This document shows, piece after piece, positions 1 through 8,841 of a stretch of DNA of 64,000 nt. The DNA comes from Bradyrhizobium macuxiense (lineage in GTDB: Bacteria > Pseudomonadota > Alphaproteobacteria > Rhizobiales > Xanthobacteraceae). Every line of letters starts with the position of its first letter. Positions within the stretch are counted from its first letter, which is position 1. A program made the translations under genes and the position numbers. The notes beneath the pieces are model-generated. The model was not told where the DNA came from. It worked only from the letters and a program-made list of their open reading frames with translations, and did no database searches. Where the stretch lies: positions 62,001 to 126,000 of the forward strand of contig NZ_LNCU01000019.1 in the NCBI RefSeq assembly GCF_001542415.1, written 5' to 3'.

Positions 1-402
1 GATGGCCTGCGCAAGCAACTTGCTGCGAACCGCTCACAATTCTATTTCGATTTCGCAAGCGGCCCCTTCTATGGCTACAACCGCCCGGGCGCGGAGGCGT
101 CACAAGCGGTCATCTGGAACTGGTGGCGCCAAGGCATGGCCGGTAGCGCCAAGGCACACTATGACGGCATCAAGGCCTTCTCGGAGACGGACTTCACTGA
201 AGATCTGAAGAACATCACCGTCCCCACGCTAATCCAACACGGTGGCGACGATCAGATCGTCCCCGTCGCTGACTCAGCGCTCCTGTCGGCGAAGCTGCTC
301 CGCCACAGCACTCTGAAGATCTACGACCTTCTGCCGCACGGCCTGTGCACGACACACGCCAACATCATCAACGCGGACCTGCTTGCATTCATCTCCGCCT
401 AG
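1..402 (+). CDS. alpha/beta hydrolase, chloroperoxidase-like, C-terminal part
   Basis: The reading frame is open from base 1, so the N-terminus lies outside the window. The visible ~133 residues resemble the C-terminal half of non-heme chloroperoxidase/arylesterase-type alpha/beta hydrolases. They include GPFYGYNR and IWNWWRQGM in the cap region, the acid residue in GGDDQIVP, and the catalytic His in LLPHGLCTTH, followed by the family ending NADLLAFI. The nucleophile elbow is upstream of the window. The next gene starts 45 nt downstream on the same strand, so the two may be co-transcribed. Family is clear; substrate is not. Confidence 0.85.
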   Translation, partial: DGLRKQLAANRSQFYFDFASGPFYGYNRPGAEASQAVIWNWWRQGMAGSAKAHYDGIKAFSETDFTEDLKNITVPTLIQHGGDDQIVPVADSALLSAKLLRHSTLKIYDLLPHGLCTTHANIINADLLAFISA

Positions 403-447
403 CCATTTCCACTCACCTTCTTGCACCAAACAATCGGAGCAAATCAC

Positions 448-1653
448 ATGCGTCTCGTCATCATTGGCGCCGGCTTCGCCGGCATGTACGCCGCACTTTC
501 CGCCGCTCGCCTTCGCGATATTCAGGGCGTTTCACCCGAAGAGCTTGAAATTGCGCTGGTTGCGCCTGAGCCGACGCTGGTGGTCCGCCCCCGGCTTTAT
601 GAGCCGAAGCCCGAGACTCTGACGGCGCCACTTCAGGACGTTCTGAAAGCCATCGATGTCGTCTACGTGCAAGGCAGTGCCGAGACCGTCGATACAAAGT
701 CCCGCGCGGTGCAGATTGTCACCGCCAAGGGTGCGAAGAAGAGCCTCTCCTACGATCGGCTGATTGTTGCCACCGGTAGTCGACTATTCCGGCCCAATAT
801 CCCTGGCCTCGCCGACCATGCCTTCAGTGTCGACGGGCTGAACGACGCGATCGCGCTCGACCGGCATTTGCACCAGTTGGCGAGTTTGCCGATATCGGAG
901 ATGCGCGACACGGTCGTCGTTGTCGGCGGCGGTTTCACCGGCATCGAGGCGGCGACCGGAATGCCATCGCGTCTCCGCACGATCCTCGGGAAGGACGCCA
1001 AGCCGCGTGTCATCATTGTCGATCGCAATGAGGCAATCGCCCCCGACATGGGTGCCGGTGCCCGCCCCCTCATCGAGGCCGCACTCCGCAACGTCGGTGT
1101 GGAGACACGGCTAGGCGCGAGCGTCGCCTCGCTGGACAACTCTGGCGTCACGCTTTCCAGCGGCGAGCATATCGAAAGTGCAACCGTGATTTGGGCAGCC
1201 GGCATGCGCGCAGCCCCGTTGACAGCGCAGATCCCCGCCGAGCGCGACAGTTTCGGCCGGCTTCTTGTCGATCGCGACCTGCGCGTGTTGTCGGTGGATC
1301 GCGTATTTGCTACCGGCGACGCCGCTAGAGCAGCATGCGATAATGTTGGAAACTATTCGCTTATGTCCTGCCAGCACGCGACGCGGATGGGTGCTTTTGC
1401 GGGCAACAATGCTGCTGCCGAACTCTTGGGCGTCGCGACCAGACGGTATCACCAGGAGGCATACGTCACTTGCCTCGATCTGGGAGAAGCCGGCGCGCTG
1501 TTCACGCGCGGTTGGGAGCGCAAGGTCGAGATGGTCGGCGATCAGGCCAAGAAGACCAAGCGGGAGATCAACACTGTCTGGATCTATCCCCCACGGGCCG
1601 AACGCGCCGCTGCACTCGCGTCGGCCGATCCGGAGCATGTCACGGAAGTCTAG
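448..1653 (+). CDS. NAD(P)/FAD-dependent oxidoreductase, NDH-2-like
   Basis: A 401-residue flavoprotein of the pyridine nucleotide-disulfide oxidoreductase fold. It has an N-terminal FAD motif (VIIGAGFAGMYAA), a second dinucleotide motif for NAD(P)H (VVVVGGGFTGIEAA, about residues 160-173), and the FAD-contacting VFATGDAAR near residue 290. Type II NADH dehydrogenases pass electrons from NADH to quinone at the membrane face without pumping protons. This protein has that organisation but the exact acceptor is unknown. ATG at 448 is preferred over an in-frame TTG at 421 because GGAG lies 8 nt upstream. A strong hairpin follows the stop. Confidence 0.85.
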   Translation: MRLVIIGAGFAGMYAALSAARLRDIQGVSPEELEIALVAPEPTLVVRPRLYEPKPETLTAPLQDVLKAIDVVYVQGSAETVDTKSRAVQIVTAKGAKKSLSYDRLIVATGSRLFRPNIPGLADHAFSVDGLNDAIALDRHLHQLASLPISEMRDTVVVVGGGFTGIEAATGMPSRLRTILGKDAKPRVIIVDRNEAIAPDMGAGARPLIEAALRNVGVETRLGASVASLDNSGVTLSSGEHIESATVIWAAGMRAAPLTAQIPAERDSFGRLLVDRDLRVLSVDRVFATGDAARAACDNVGNYSLMSCQHATRMGAFAGNNAAAELLGVATRRYHQEAYVTCLDLGEAGALFTRGWERKVEMVGDQAKKTKREINTVWIYPPRAERAAALASADPEHVTEV

Positions 1654-1668
1654 GGCCTCGCACTATCA

Positions 1669-1695
1669 GGCCGCGCTCCACGCAGGAGCGCGGCC
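1669..1695 (+). terminator. hairpin terminator after the oxidoreductase gene
   Basis: Perfect 11-bp inverted repeat (GGCCGCGCTCC, 5-nt loop, GGAGCGCGGCC) beginning 16 nt after the stop at 1653 and followed by a pyrimidine run, TCTCTT. It has the form of a rho-independent terminator with a poor U tract. Confidence 0.7.
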
Positions 1696-1727
1696 TCTCT
1701 TGATCGACAAACCCGGAGCTCACTACC

Positions 1728-2051
1728 GTGCGACACGAGACCGTGCACGCGTCGTCGTTTGCGATGCCGCTGACTAGTCCGGCCTTTCCTCCCGGCCCCG
1801 ACCGCTTCGTCAATCGGGAGTATTTTCATCCTTCAATACCGGACCGATCCCGAGGCGCTGCGCTGCGTCGTCGCGGAGCCGCTGGAACTGACCGAGCCGG
1901 TGATGAACTACGAGTTACCGCATGCCCGATTCAGCGGATTCTGGTGACTACACCAAGAGCGGCCAAGTCATTCCTGTGTCCTACAAGGGCCAGCTCGGCT
2001 GGCTTCACCCATCAGGTGTTCCTCAACGCGGCCGGCGCGAGCATCATCGGC
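1728..2051 (+). pseudogene. acetoacetate decarboxylase remnant, frameshifted and truncated
   Basis: Three reading frames joined in order rebuild the N-terminal ~105 residues of an acetoacetate decarboxylase (ADC) family protein. From GTG 1728 the frame gives [12 protein letters not shown] then RFVNREYF. After a shift near 1827 it gives [12 protein letters not shown] then [13 protein letters not shown]. After a shift near 1920 it gives [19 protein letters not shown]. After a shift near 2000 it gives [12 protein letters not shown]. The rest of a normal ~245-residue enzyme, including the catalytic-lysine region, is absent; the next gene starts at 2099. ADC converts acetoacetate to acetone and CO2, but this copy cannot be functional. 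Confidence 0.8.
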
Positions 2052-2098
2052 TCTCGTCCCTCTCGGCCTGATGGAACACATTGTCGGTGAGCTCCATC

Positions 2099-3127
2099 AT
2101 GGTTAGCGAACATCACCTCCTGCCACTTGTATTGATCAACATTCTAGGGCTTGCCGGTATTCTCATCTGGCACCTCCAAGGCCGCCGGCGTCCGACCGCC
2201 CGCTTGATCGTGCAGATCTTATTCTTTGGCGGCATGAGCCTTGTCCTCTGGGTCGCCAGAATTTCGCCTTATCAAGTTGACGCTGAGCTGCATGGTACCG
2301 GATTCTTGTTGGCCAGGTCCGCGAGGGTTCTATGGTGGCTTCACCTTGCATGGACGATGATCGGCTTCGTCCAGATCTACATCACCCTCAATCGGCGACC
2401 GCATGAGGCGCACCTTCTTCAAGATCTAATCGTCGGTGTCGTCTATCTCGGCGTGGCCCTGTCGGTCATCGGCTTCGTCTTCGGCGCGCCGGTCGGCCCA
2501 CTCATTACCACCTCGGGTGTCGTCGTTGTCATTATCGGTCTCGCGCTGCAGAACACGCTTGCCGATGTTTTTTCCGGGATCGCGCTTGCGCTGGGCCGGG
2601 CTTACGAGATTGGCGACTGGATCCAGCTTGCCGACGGCACCGAAGGGCGCGTTGCAGAAACCAACTGGCGCTCCACCAATTTGCTGACAGGTGACCATAA
2701 CGTCGTCGTCCTCCCGAACAGTGTTCTGGCAAAGCAGGGAGTGACGAACCGCAGTCGTCCGGATGAGTCACATCAGATTGCGCTCATCATGCGCATTGCC
2801 GCGAACCACAGACCGCGCCTGGTCGAGGAGATGATGTTGAGCGTTCTACGGGGTTGCGATCGGATCCTCGGAGAGCCGCCGCCGGCTGTCGTACTCAAAA
2901 CAATCGATGCATTAGCAATCGAGGTCCAGCTGCTGTTCCGCGTGGCGAGTGCGGCCAGCCGTGTGGCGGCCCAAAACGAGATCATCGATGCGGTCTACGA
3001 ACATTGCAAAGCAAATGGGCTCTCATTGGCAATGCCCGCCCAAAGCGTTGTCCATGCGCCACTCGCCGCAGCCAACGCACAGCAGGTCATCGTCGGGCCG
3101 GTCCCATCGGGCGCGCCAAGCAGGTAG
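2099..3127 (+). CDS. MscS-family mechanosensitive ion channel
   Basis: A 342-residue inner-membrane protein with four hydrophobic segments before the conserved MscS pore helix and beta domain. The pore-lining helix reads ITTSGVVVVIIGLALQ then NTLADVFSGIALAL, and the beta domain has IGDWIQLADGTEGRV followed by NVVVLPNSVLAKQ. These channels open on membrane tension to release solutes. ATG 2099 is chosen with a GGTGAG eight bases upstream; an in-frame TTG at 2081 is the alternative. Some relatives carry a cyclic-nucleotide-binding domain at the C-terminus; this one ends after the alpha/beta region. It stands alone, downstream of the ADC remnant. Confidence 0.88.
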   Translation: MVSEHHLLPLVLINILGLAGILIWHLQGRRRPTARLIVQILFFGGMSLVLWVARISPYQVDAELHGTGFLLARSARVLWWLHLAWTMIGFVQIYITLNRRPHEAHLLQDLIVGVVYLGVALSVIGFVFGAPVGPLITTSGVVVVIIGLALQNTLADVFSGIALALGRAYEIGDWIQLADGTEGRVAETNWRSTNLLTGDHNVVVLPNSVLAKQGVTNRSRPDESHQIALIMRIAANHRPRLVEEMMLSVLRGCDRILGEPPPAVVLKTIDALAIEVQLLFRVASAASRVAAQNEIIDAVYEHCKANGLSLAMPAQSVVHAPLAAANAQQVIVGPVPSGAPSR

Positions 3128-3355
3128 CGACCTTCGGACAAGGCAGCGAGAATGGCATAGCAGTGCAGCTGTCCATTCAACTGAGCTTTCCAGGATCAGC
3201 ATTCAAACGACCGGGTGTCCGGTCTGCCCAAAACCCGCCGCGTTGACGGGACTCGGAATCCGACAAGGTTGGCCACCGCCTCGCAGTCGACTTGGCTCTG
3301 ACCCGCAATCCGCATGATAAAGCTCAAATCAAGTCTGTTTAGGTTCCTTCAAACT

Positions 3356-4606
3356 CTACCTCACCTCAATGCGGATGCCATTCGCGCCGTTGAGTAGCCG
3401 TCTCAGGTGATAGCTCGCGAGCGGATCATCGGCATGTACACCGACCAAGGCGGCAAATGCCGGCATGGCGCTAGCGCAGTGCGTCTTCAGTTTACTGAAG
3501 GCTTCCACATATTGAGTGGTCGCTGGCGCGTTGAACGTCGCCGCCGACAGCGGCTCATGGGCGCGGAGGGGCTCGCTACGTCCGCGCAGCACGAGATCGC
3601 CGACTGGCCGCCCCCTGAAGTCGCCTGCCCCGCTCGCGACCGCGTCGCTGACGCAGATGCGCGTCCCGAATGTCTTGTTCGCGGCCTCCAGCCTAGCGGC
3701 GGTGTTAACCGTGTCGCCGTAGGCAGTGAAATCGAAGAAGCGATCGCCGCCGAAATTGCCCACTAGCGCGGGACCCGCATGCACGCCGATTCGCGTTGCG
3801 CCAAACTCGACGCCCTTCCGCTTCCAACGTATGCGAAATCCCTCTGCCCATTTATCGAGCTCCTGGGCACAAGCGATCGCGCGCATCGCGTAATCGGCCT
3901 GATCGCCCGGCGCATTGAACAAGACCTGAATGGCGTCACCGATCACCTTCGCAACCGTGCCGTCATGGGCAAAGACGACATCGGTCAGGCCGCCGACATA
4001 TTCATTCAGCAACTCGGCCAGAACCTCCGGAGCAGCCGTCTCCACGAGCGAGGTAAAGCCCGTGATGTCGGTGAAGATCACGGCAATGTCACGCCACCGC
4101 ACCTGCATGTCATCGTCGTCGCCATCCGCCGCGAGACGCTTGGCGAGCTCAGGTGAAAAATAGCGTGACAGCGACGCATGAGCACGCTCGGCTTCAGCCT
4201 GACGTTGGCGCGCCTCGCGCAATACCTCGATGTGATGCAGCGTCTTTCGGATCGTGGCTTCCAGGTCTGCGAAATCGATCGGCTTGGTTAAGAAGTCGAA
4301 GGCCCCGCGGTTCATCGCAGTCCGGATATTGCTCATATCACTGTAGGCCGAAACTATGATGACTGACTTCTTGTCTTCCCGCTCCTGCAATCTCGCGAGT
4401 AGCGAAAGGCCGTCCATGCGCGGCATATTGATGTCCATAATTACCAGATCGACTTGGGGATGCCGCTCGATCGAGTGCAGCGCTTCAAGGCCGTCTCGAG
4501 CGAACACGAAGTTGATGCTCCCTTCGCGAATCTGCTTGCGAAATCGCTGCAGAACGAGCACCTCCAGATCGGACTCGTCATCAACCACGAGTATCGTTGC
4601 TGTCAT
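3356..4606 (-). CDS. response regulator with class III adenylate/guanylate cyclase output
   Basis: A 416-residue two-domain protein. Residues ~1-125 form a receiver domain (acidic DDES pocket, phospho-acceptor Asp in VIMDINMPRMDG, Lys in FLTKPIDF). A coiled linker leads to a class III nucleotidyl cyclase domain (~170-350). That domain has the first metal Asp in IFTDITGFTSL, the second in KVIGDAIQVLF, and the transition-state Asn and Arg in YGDTVNTAARLE. Phosphorylation would therefore control cyclic-nucleotide synthesis. Its ATG overlaps the stop of the upstream receiver gene (ATGA), so it is the last gene of a kinase-receiver-cyclase operon. ATP versus GTP preference cannot be decided by eye. 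Confidence 0.9.
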   Translation of the reverse strand: MTATILVVDDESDLEVLVLQRFRKQIREGSINFVFARDGLEALHSIERHPQVDLVIMDINMPRMDGLSLLARLQEREDKKSVIIVSAYSDMSNIRTAMNRGAFDFLTKPIDFADLEATIRKTLHHIEVLREARQRQAEAERAHASLSRYFSPELAKRLAADGDDDDMQVRWRDIAVIFTDITGFTSLVETAAPEVLAELLNEYVGGLTDVVFAHDGTVAKVIGDAIQVLFNAPGDQADYAMRAIACAQELDKWAEGFRIRWKRKGVEFGATRIGVHAGPALVGNFGGDRFFDFTAYGDTVNTAARLEAANKTFGTRICVSDAVASGAGDFRGRPVGDLVLRGRSEPLRAHEPLSAATFNAPATTQYVEAFSKLKTHCASAMPAFAALVGVHADDPLASYHLRRLLNGANGIRIEVR

Positions 4607-4992
4607 GCGGTCGGGCCCAGCCGTGACTCGATCACCTGGCGTAGTTGCCCGAAATCGATCGGCTTGGTCAGCAGGCCCTTTGCTCCCCTGTCCAGCGCCG
4701 TCCTGCGCGTCTCTGCATCGCCATAGGCAGTGATCATGATGACAGGCACATCCGGTCGCCGGGCGCGCACCTCTGGAAGCATGTCGAGACCGTTCATCCC
4801 TGGCATGTTGATGTCGGAGAGAATCAGGATCAACGTCTGCTCGCCGGTGTCCGCAATGCGCGTCAGCGCCTGCGCCGCGGAACCGGCAAAATCCATCGCG
4901 AAACGCTGAGCGCGAAGATCGCGACGGAATTGCTGACGGAACAACACCTCGACATCTTCTTCGTCATCCACCACCAGAACCAGGACAGTCAT
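4603..4992 (-). CDS. single-domain response regulator (CheY-like)
   Basis: A 129-residue stand-alone receiver. It has the acidic pocket VVDDEEDVE, phospho-acceptor Asp in ILSDINMPGMNGLDM, Thr in MITAYGD, and the conserved Lys in GLLTKPIDFG. With no output domain it probably acts as a phosphate shuttle or by protein contact. Both ends overlap neighbours by 4 nt (ATGA), coupling it to the GAF kinase upstream and the cyclase downstream. Its receiver resembles that of the cyclase protein (shared TKPIDF), which suggests both are served by the same kinase. Confidence 0.9.
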   Translation of the reverse strand: MTVLVLVVDDEEDVEVLFRQQFRRDLRAQRFAMDFAGSAAQALTRIADTGEQTLILILSDINMPGMNGLDMLPEVRARRPDVPVIMITAYGDAETRRTALDRGAKGLLTKPIDFGQLRQVIESRLGPTA

Positions 4993-6473
4993 GGCTCACT
5001 TCCCCTATTGCTCGAAATATTGCTCCCACGCGGCAACAGGATGGTGAACTCGGTAAACTCACCGGGCTCGGTCTCTACATCGATCCTGCCGCCGTGCTGC
5101 TTCACGATGATGTCGTGACTCATGGACAATCCTAACCCAGTACCTTCGCCGGGCGGCTTGGTCGTGAAGAACGGATTGAACATCTTATCCTTGACCTCGG
5201 GTGAAATTCCGACGCCGTTATCGCGGATACGAATCTCAACGTCATCGCCGCAGTTGCGCGTGCTGGCGTTCAGCGTGGGTTCAAATTCGACCTGACTTTC
5301 GCTGCTGCGCTTGGCCACCGCATAGAAGCCGTTGGACATCAGGTTCAGCAGCACGCGCGTGATTTCCTGGGGAAATACCACGGCAACGCCGGCTTCGGGA
5401 TCGAAATTGCGTACGAGAGTGGCGTTAAACTGCGGCTTCTCGGCGCGAGCTCCGTGATACGCGAGATTGAGACTCTCCTCGACCAATCCGTTGATGTCTG
5501 TTGGCCGATGCTCGCCGCCGACTCCACGCGAGTGGAGCAGCATATTTTTGACGATCGAATCCGCGCGTTTGCCGTGCTGCACTATCTTTCGGAGATTGTC
5601 CTTCAACAACCCCCGCAGTTCGTCGAATTCATCACGAACATCAACCGGCAACACGACCGGCGCGAACGCGTCGTTGACCTCGTCCATTAACTCTACCGAG
5701 ACAGCAGCAAAATTGTTAACAAAGTTAAGCGGATTCTTGATCTCATGCGCGATTCCGGCGGTGAGCTGCCCGAGCGAGGTGAGCTTTTCGGTCTGCACCA
5801 AACGGTCCTGTGCAGCGCGCAGGTCATCCAGCGATCTGGCGAGCTGTGTAGTGCGTGCCTGAACCTCCTCGAACAGCCGTGCATTCTCAATTGCGATGAC
5901 AGCCTGATCAGCGAACGTGTTCAGGAGATCGATTTGGCTGTCACTGAACACGCCGGGCTCCGCGCGCGATACACCGATCGTGCCGATGGCCACGCCCTCG
6001 CGGAGCATGGGTACTACGATGATGCTGCGATATCCCCGCGCGCGCGCCATGTACTTGACAGGCTGCGGTACATCGGGCTCGGTTTCGACATCGGTGCGGA
6101 ACGCCATCGTCGAGGTGAACGCAACCCGACTGTGAATCCCCGAAGACGTCAGCGGCGCTGGGAATGTCGCCTGGATCTCCGCGTCGCCAACTTCGCTTCC
6201 GACGGTACACGCAGCAAGATGAACCTCATCGTTGACAACTCGCGTCACCAACGCCGTCTCGCCACCTAGCAATCGCCGGGAGCTTTCGGAAATGACATCA
6301 AAGACCGGCTGAACGTTTGTCCGCGACAGAGCAATGACGTTGAGGATTTTCGCCGTGACGCTCTGCCTCTCCAGTGCGATCGTGAGTTCGGTTTGCAAGT
6401 TTGCATTATCGGCGGTCGTGCGCTGCAGCTCCCGCTCGAGTTCCTCGATCTTGCGACTTCCCGCGATGCCCAT
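4989..6473 (-). CDS. GAF-domain sensor histidine kinase
   Basis: A 494-residue, apparently soluble kinase. A short N-terminal coiled coil (~residues 7-35) is followed by a GAF domain (~50-205, with IIVVPMLREGVAIGTIGVSR), a second coiled coil, and the transmitter. The phospho-acceptor His is in LTAGIAHEIKNPLNF, with an N box near NLMSNGFYAV, DNGVGISPEV, the F box MFNPFFTTKP, and GEGTGLGLSMS. No membrane segment is visible, so it probably senses a cytoplasmic ligand or redox state. It is the first gene of the operon with the receiver (4603) and receiver-cyclase (3356), each linked by an ATGA overlap. Confidence 0.9.
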   Translation of the reverse strand: MGIAGSRKIEELERELQRTTADNANLQTELTIALERQSVTAKILNVIALSRTNVQPVFDVISESSRRLLGGETALVTRVVNDEVHLAACTVGSEVGDAEIQATFPAPLTSSGIHSRVAFTSTMAFRTDVETEPDVPQPVKYMARARGYRSIIVVPMLREGVAIGTIGVSRAEPGVFSDSQIDLLNTFADQAVIAIENARLFEEVQARTTQLARSLDDLRAAQDRLVQTEKLTSLGQLTAGIAHEIKNPLNFVNNFAAVSVELMDEVNDAFAPVVLPVDVRDEFDELRGLLKDNLRKIVQHGKRADSIVKNMLLHSRGVGGEHRPTDINGLVEESLNLAYHGARAEKPQFNATLVRNFDPEAGVAVVFPQEITRVLLNLMSNGFYAVAKRSSESQVEFEPTLNASTRNCGDDVEIRIRDNGVGISPEVKDKMFNPFFTTKPPGEGTGLGLSMSHDIIVKQHGGRIDVETEPGEFTEFTILLPRGSNISSNRGSEP

Positions 6474-7122
6474 GGTCGATCATCAGATGTTTGAGTTGGC
6501 GCCAAAGTGCGAACGAGCACGTCGGCGGGTTCGGAGATCGCTGATAGAGCGTTGCCTGGGCATATACTCGTCTCCTTTCCTACTGTAGCCACAATCGAAT
6601 AGTTAAGGCACCGGTCGAGAACCTGCACCAGAGGGATTGATGCGGTTGAAGGGCGATTGCTACCAACGTGTGCGCCGTCGCCAGTTGGTCCCACTCATGC
6701 GAATCAATCCATGCCGGTGGTCAAACGCTCTGATGCACAGCTTCAGCCCCGCGAGCTCCTCAATAGGCCGACCTCTCGATCGCAGAAGTCGCCCCACAGA
6801 AACTCCGTTGCACCAGAACGACTTAAAGGTGGGAATATCTACTCTTTAGCATGATGGCTCTTATCGCCATTGCGGTGAGCGCGACGACCATGAGCGCCCT
6901 GTTACGTTCTTGGATTGGCGAGGTCGGTCCCAACACGGCGCAAGGTGATCAACGTCGCCACTGCCAGTGATTCACTATGGGGGCTTGCCGGATGGGCATT
7001 TCTTTTTGCGCGCCAATGATCTTCGCCCGAATAGAGTCGAAACATTGCTTGGCCCAGCGGGACCGATAGCACCAGCACCGATTTCGGGAACGATGGTACT
7101 CTCGCTCAGACACCGGCGCCTT
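6474..7122. other. gene-poor stretch between two two-component operons
   Basis: About 650 bases without a convincing gene. Short open frames are present, but none has a good ribosome-binding site, recognisable domain or protein-like composition. The part next to 6474 must hold the promoter of the GAF kinase operon. The part next to 7122 holds the 3' end signals of the FixJ-like operon. No clear FixK-type box or strong hairpin was found. Confidence 0.5.
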
Positions 7123-7815
7123 CTAAGCAGCACATGCCGCGCGCATCGGGACAGGGAGCGCCTCCCAGATTCGGATTAGCTCTCCGATCGACGACGCTTT
7201 CATCTTGCGCATAACGTTGCCGCGATGAAGCTTCACCGTCACTTCGCTAATACCAAGATCAAAGGCAATCTGCTTGTTGACCCGCCCACGCGCAACTTCG
7301 TGGAGCACTTGGCGCTCACGCGGCGTCAATGTCTCCAGTCGGTCGAGATTCGATCTCATGACTTTAGCTTCAGCCCGCTGCGCAACGTCTCGCTTGATAC
7401 CGGCGGTCACGGCATCGAGCAGCGTCTGGTCTCGCACTGGTTTGGTAAGGAAGTCGATCGCCCCTGCCTTCATGGCCTGCACGCTCATCGGAATGTCGCC
7501 ATATCCGGTCAGGAACACGATCGGCTTGGAATTGCCACTTGCGGTGAGATGGAGCTGCAGATCGAGGCCGCTCGATTCCGGCATGCGTACATCGAGAACC
7601 AGACAGCCCGGCCTGTCTAGCGCGTCTGTTTCGAGCAATTCGCGCGTCGATGCAAAGCTGGCGCATTCCATGCCGGCCGACTGCATCAACTCCTCCAAGG
7701 CCTCACGTACTGCTGCATCGTCATCGACGACAATCACCAGCGGTTGACTGGATTCGTTTCGCGGCCGTTTGCTTCCCGAAGCCGACTTTCGCAACGAGAT
7801 CGGGTCATTGATCAT
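7123..7815 (-). CDS. FixJ/NarL-type response regulator
   Basis: A 230-residue DNA-binding response regulator. After a basic ~25-residue leader comes a receiver (VVDDDAAVREAL; phospho-acceptor in CLVLDVRMPESSGLD; Lys in FLTKPVRD). A LuxR-type helix-turn-helix follows (LTPRERQVLHEVARGRVNKQ, then ISEVTVKLHRGNVMRKM). This layout is that of FixJ, which activates transcription when phosphorylated. Its start overlaps the upstream single-domain receiver by 11 nt, and it is the last gene of the seven-PAS kinase operon. Its paralogue at 8194 is close but distinct, so the kinase may feed two DNA-binding outputs. Confidence 0.92.
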   Translation of the reverse strand: MINDPISLRKSASGSKRPRNESSQPLVIVVDDDAAVREALEELMQSAGMECASFASTRELLETDALDRPGCLVLDVRMPESSGLDLQLHLTASGNSKPIVFLTGYGDIPMSVQAMKAGAIDFLTKPVRDQTLLDAVTAGIKRDVAQRAEAKVMRSNLDRLETLTPRERQVLHEVARGRVNKQIAFDLGISEVTVKLHRGNVMRKMKASSIGELIRIWEALPVPMRAACAA

Positions 7816-8197
7816 TATTGCCCTCCAGATCGATGTCGCCCAGCGTATGATCTATGGCGGCGACCAGATCCTGCCCGCCGAACGGCTTCGTAAAGAAGCC
7901 GCTGATGTCCTTACCGGTCGCCCGGTGCTGATCGCCGATCTCGTGGCGGCCGGTCAAAAGAAACACCGGCAGCTTCGGTCGCGTTTTCTTCACGATGTCG
8001 AGAAGCTCGAAGCCGTCCATGCCTGGCATGCCGATATCGGTAATGAGGCAGTTGATACTCGACAAATCGCACGTGAGCAGTGACTGGCCAGATGAAAATG
8101 TAGCCACGGTATAGCCGACCGACTCGAACAGGTTCTCCAGAGACTCGAGAACTCTCGGATCGTCGTCGACAACCGCGATGACCGGTTTTTGGCTCAC
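7805..8197 (-). CDS. single-domain response regulator (CheY/FixJ-N-like)
   Basis: A 130-residue receiver only: AVVDDDPRVLESL acidic pocket, phospho-acceptor in CLITDIGMPGMDGFELL, Thr in FLLTGRHE, Lys in GFFTKPFGG. It begins with GTG at 8197, which overlaps the stop of the upstream FixJ-like gene (GTGA). Its own end overlaps the next regulator by 11 nt. Sandwiched between two full-length FixJ-type regulators, it may act as a phosphate sink or a competitor for the shared kinase; that role is inference. Confidence 0.88.
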   Translation of the reverse strand: MSQKPVIAVVDDDPRVLESLENLFESVGYTVATFSSGQSLLTCDLSSINCLITDIGMPGMDGFELLDIVKKTRPKLPVFLLTGRHEIGDQHRATGKDISGFFTKPFGGQDLVAAIDHTLGDIDLEGNNDQ

Positions 8198-8841
8198 TTT
8201 TCGTCTTCTCCTGTCCGGCGCGAATGAGTCACCGGGATCTCTAGCTTTTCTGCAATCCGAACTAGATCCGCCAGCGATACCGCCGCCATTTTCTGCATCA
8301 CGTTCCTGCGGTGGATCTGAAGCGTGACTTCACTGATGCCGAGTTCGGCGGCGGCCTGCTTGTTGAGAAGCCCACTGGTGACAAGCGGCAACACCTCCCG
8401 CTCTCGCGGCGTCAGATCGAGATAACGTTGCCTGAGAACGCCAAGGTCCGCGCGCTCCGCGCGTGCTTTCCTGTCTTGCGCCAACGCGGTGCGGATCGCC
8501 TGCATAAGAGCCGCATCGCTGAACGGCTTGGTGAGGAAATCCACGGCGCCATGCTTGATGGCGCGAACTGTCGAGGGAATGTCGCCATGCCCAGTTATGA
8601 ACACGATCGGTGGATGATCCCCATCCGCGATCTGATTCTGCAGATCAAGGCCGTTGATATCGGGCAGTTCGACATCTAGGAGTAAACAGGCTGGCCGCTT
8701 CGGTTTATCCGCCTCGACGTACTCCCCGGCGGACGCAAAAGCGTGCGTCGCAATTCCATACGACGCCAGCAATTCGCCAAGCGCTTCGCGAATGCGGATA
8801 TCGTCATCGACAATGAAGACGATAGAATCGTCGTTCGTCAT
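8194..8841 (-). CDS. FixJ/NarL-type response regulator
   Basis: A 215-residue FixJ-like regulator: receiver ([42 protein letters not shown]) plus LuxR-type HTH ([37 protein letters not shown]). ATG at 8841 is chosen over a start 72 nt further upstream because it forms an ATGA overlap with the stop of the seven-PAS kinase. That arrangement indicates translational coupling and cognate pairing. The recognition-helix region differs from the paralogue at 7123 (TLQIHRR versus TVKLHRG), so the two may bind different sites. Confidence 0.92.
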   Translation of the reverse strand: MTNDDSIVFIVDDDIRIREALGELLASYGIATHAFASAGEYVEADKPKRPACLLLDVELPDINGLDLQNQIADGDHPPIVFITGHGDIPSTVRAIKHGAVDFLTKPFSDAALMQAIRTALAQDRKARAERADLGVLRQRYLDLTPREREVLPLVTSGLLNKQAAAELGISEVTLQIHRRNVMQKMAAVSLADLVRIAEKLEIPVTHSRRTGEDEK

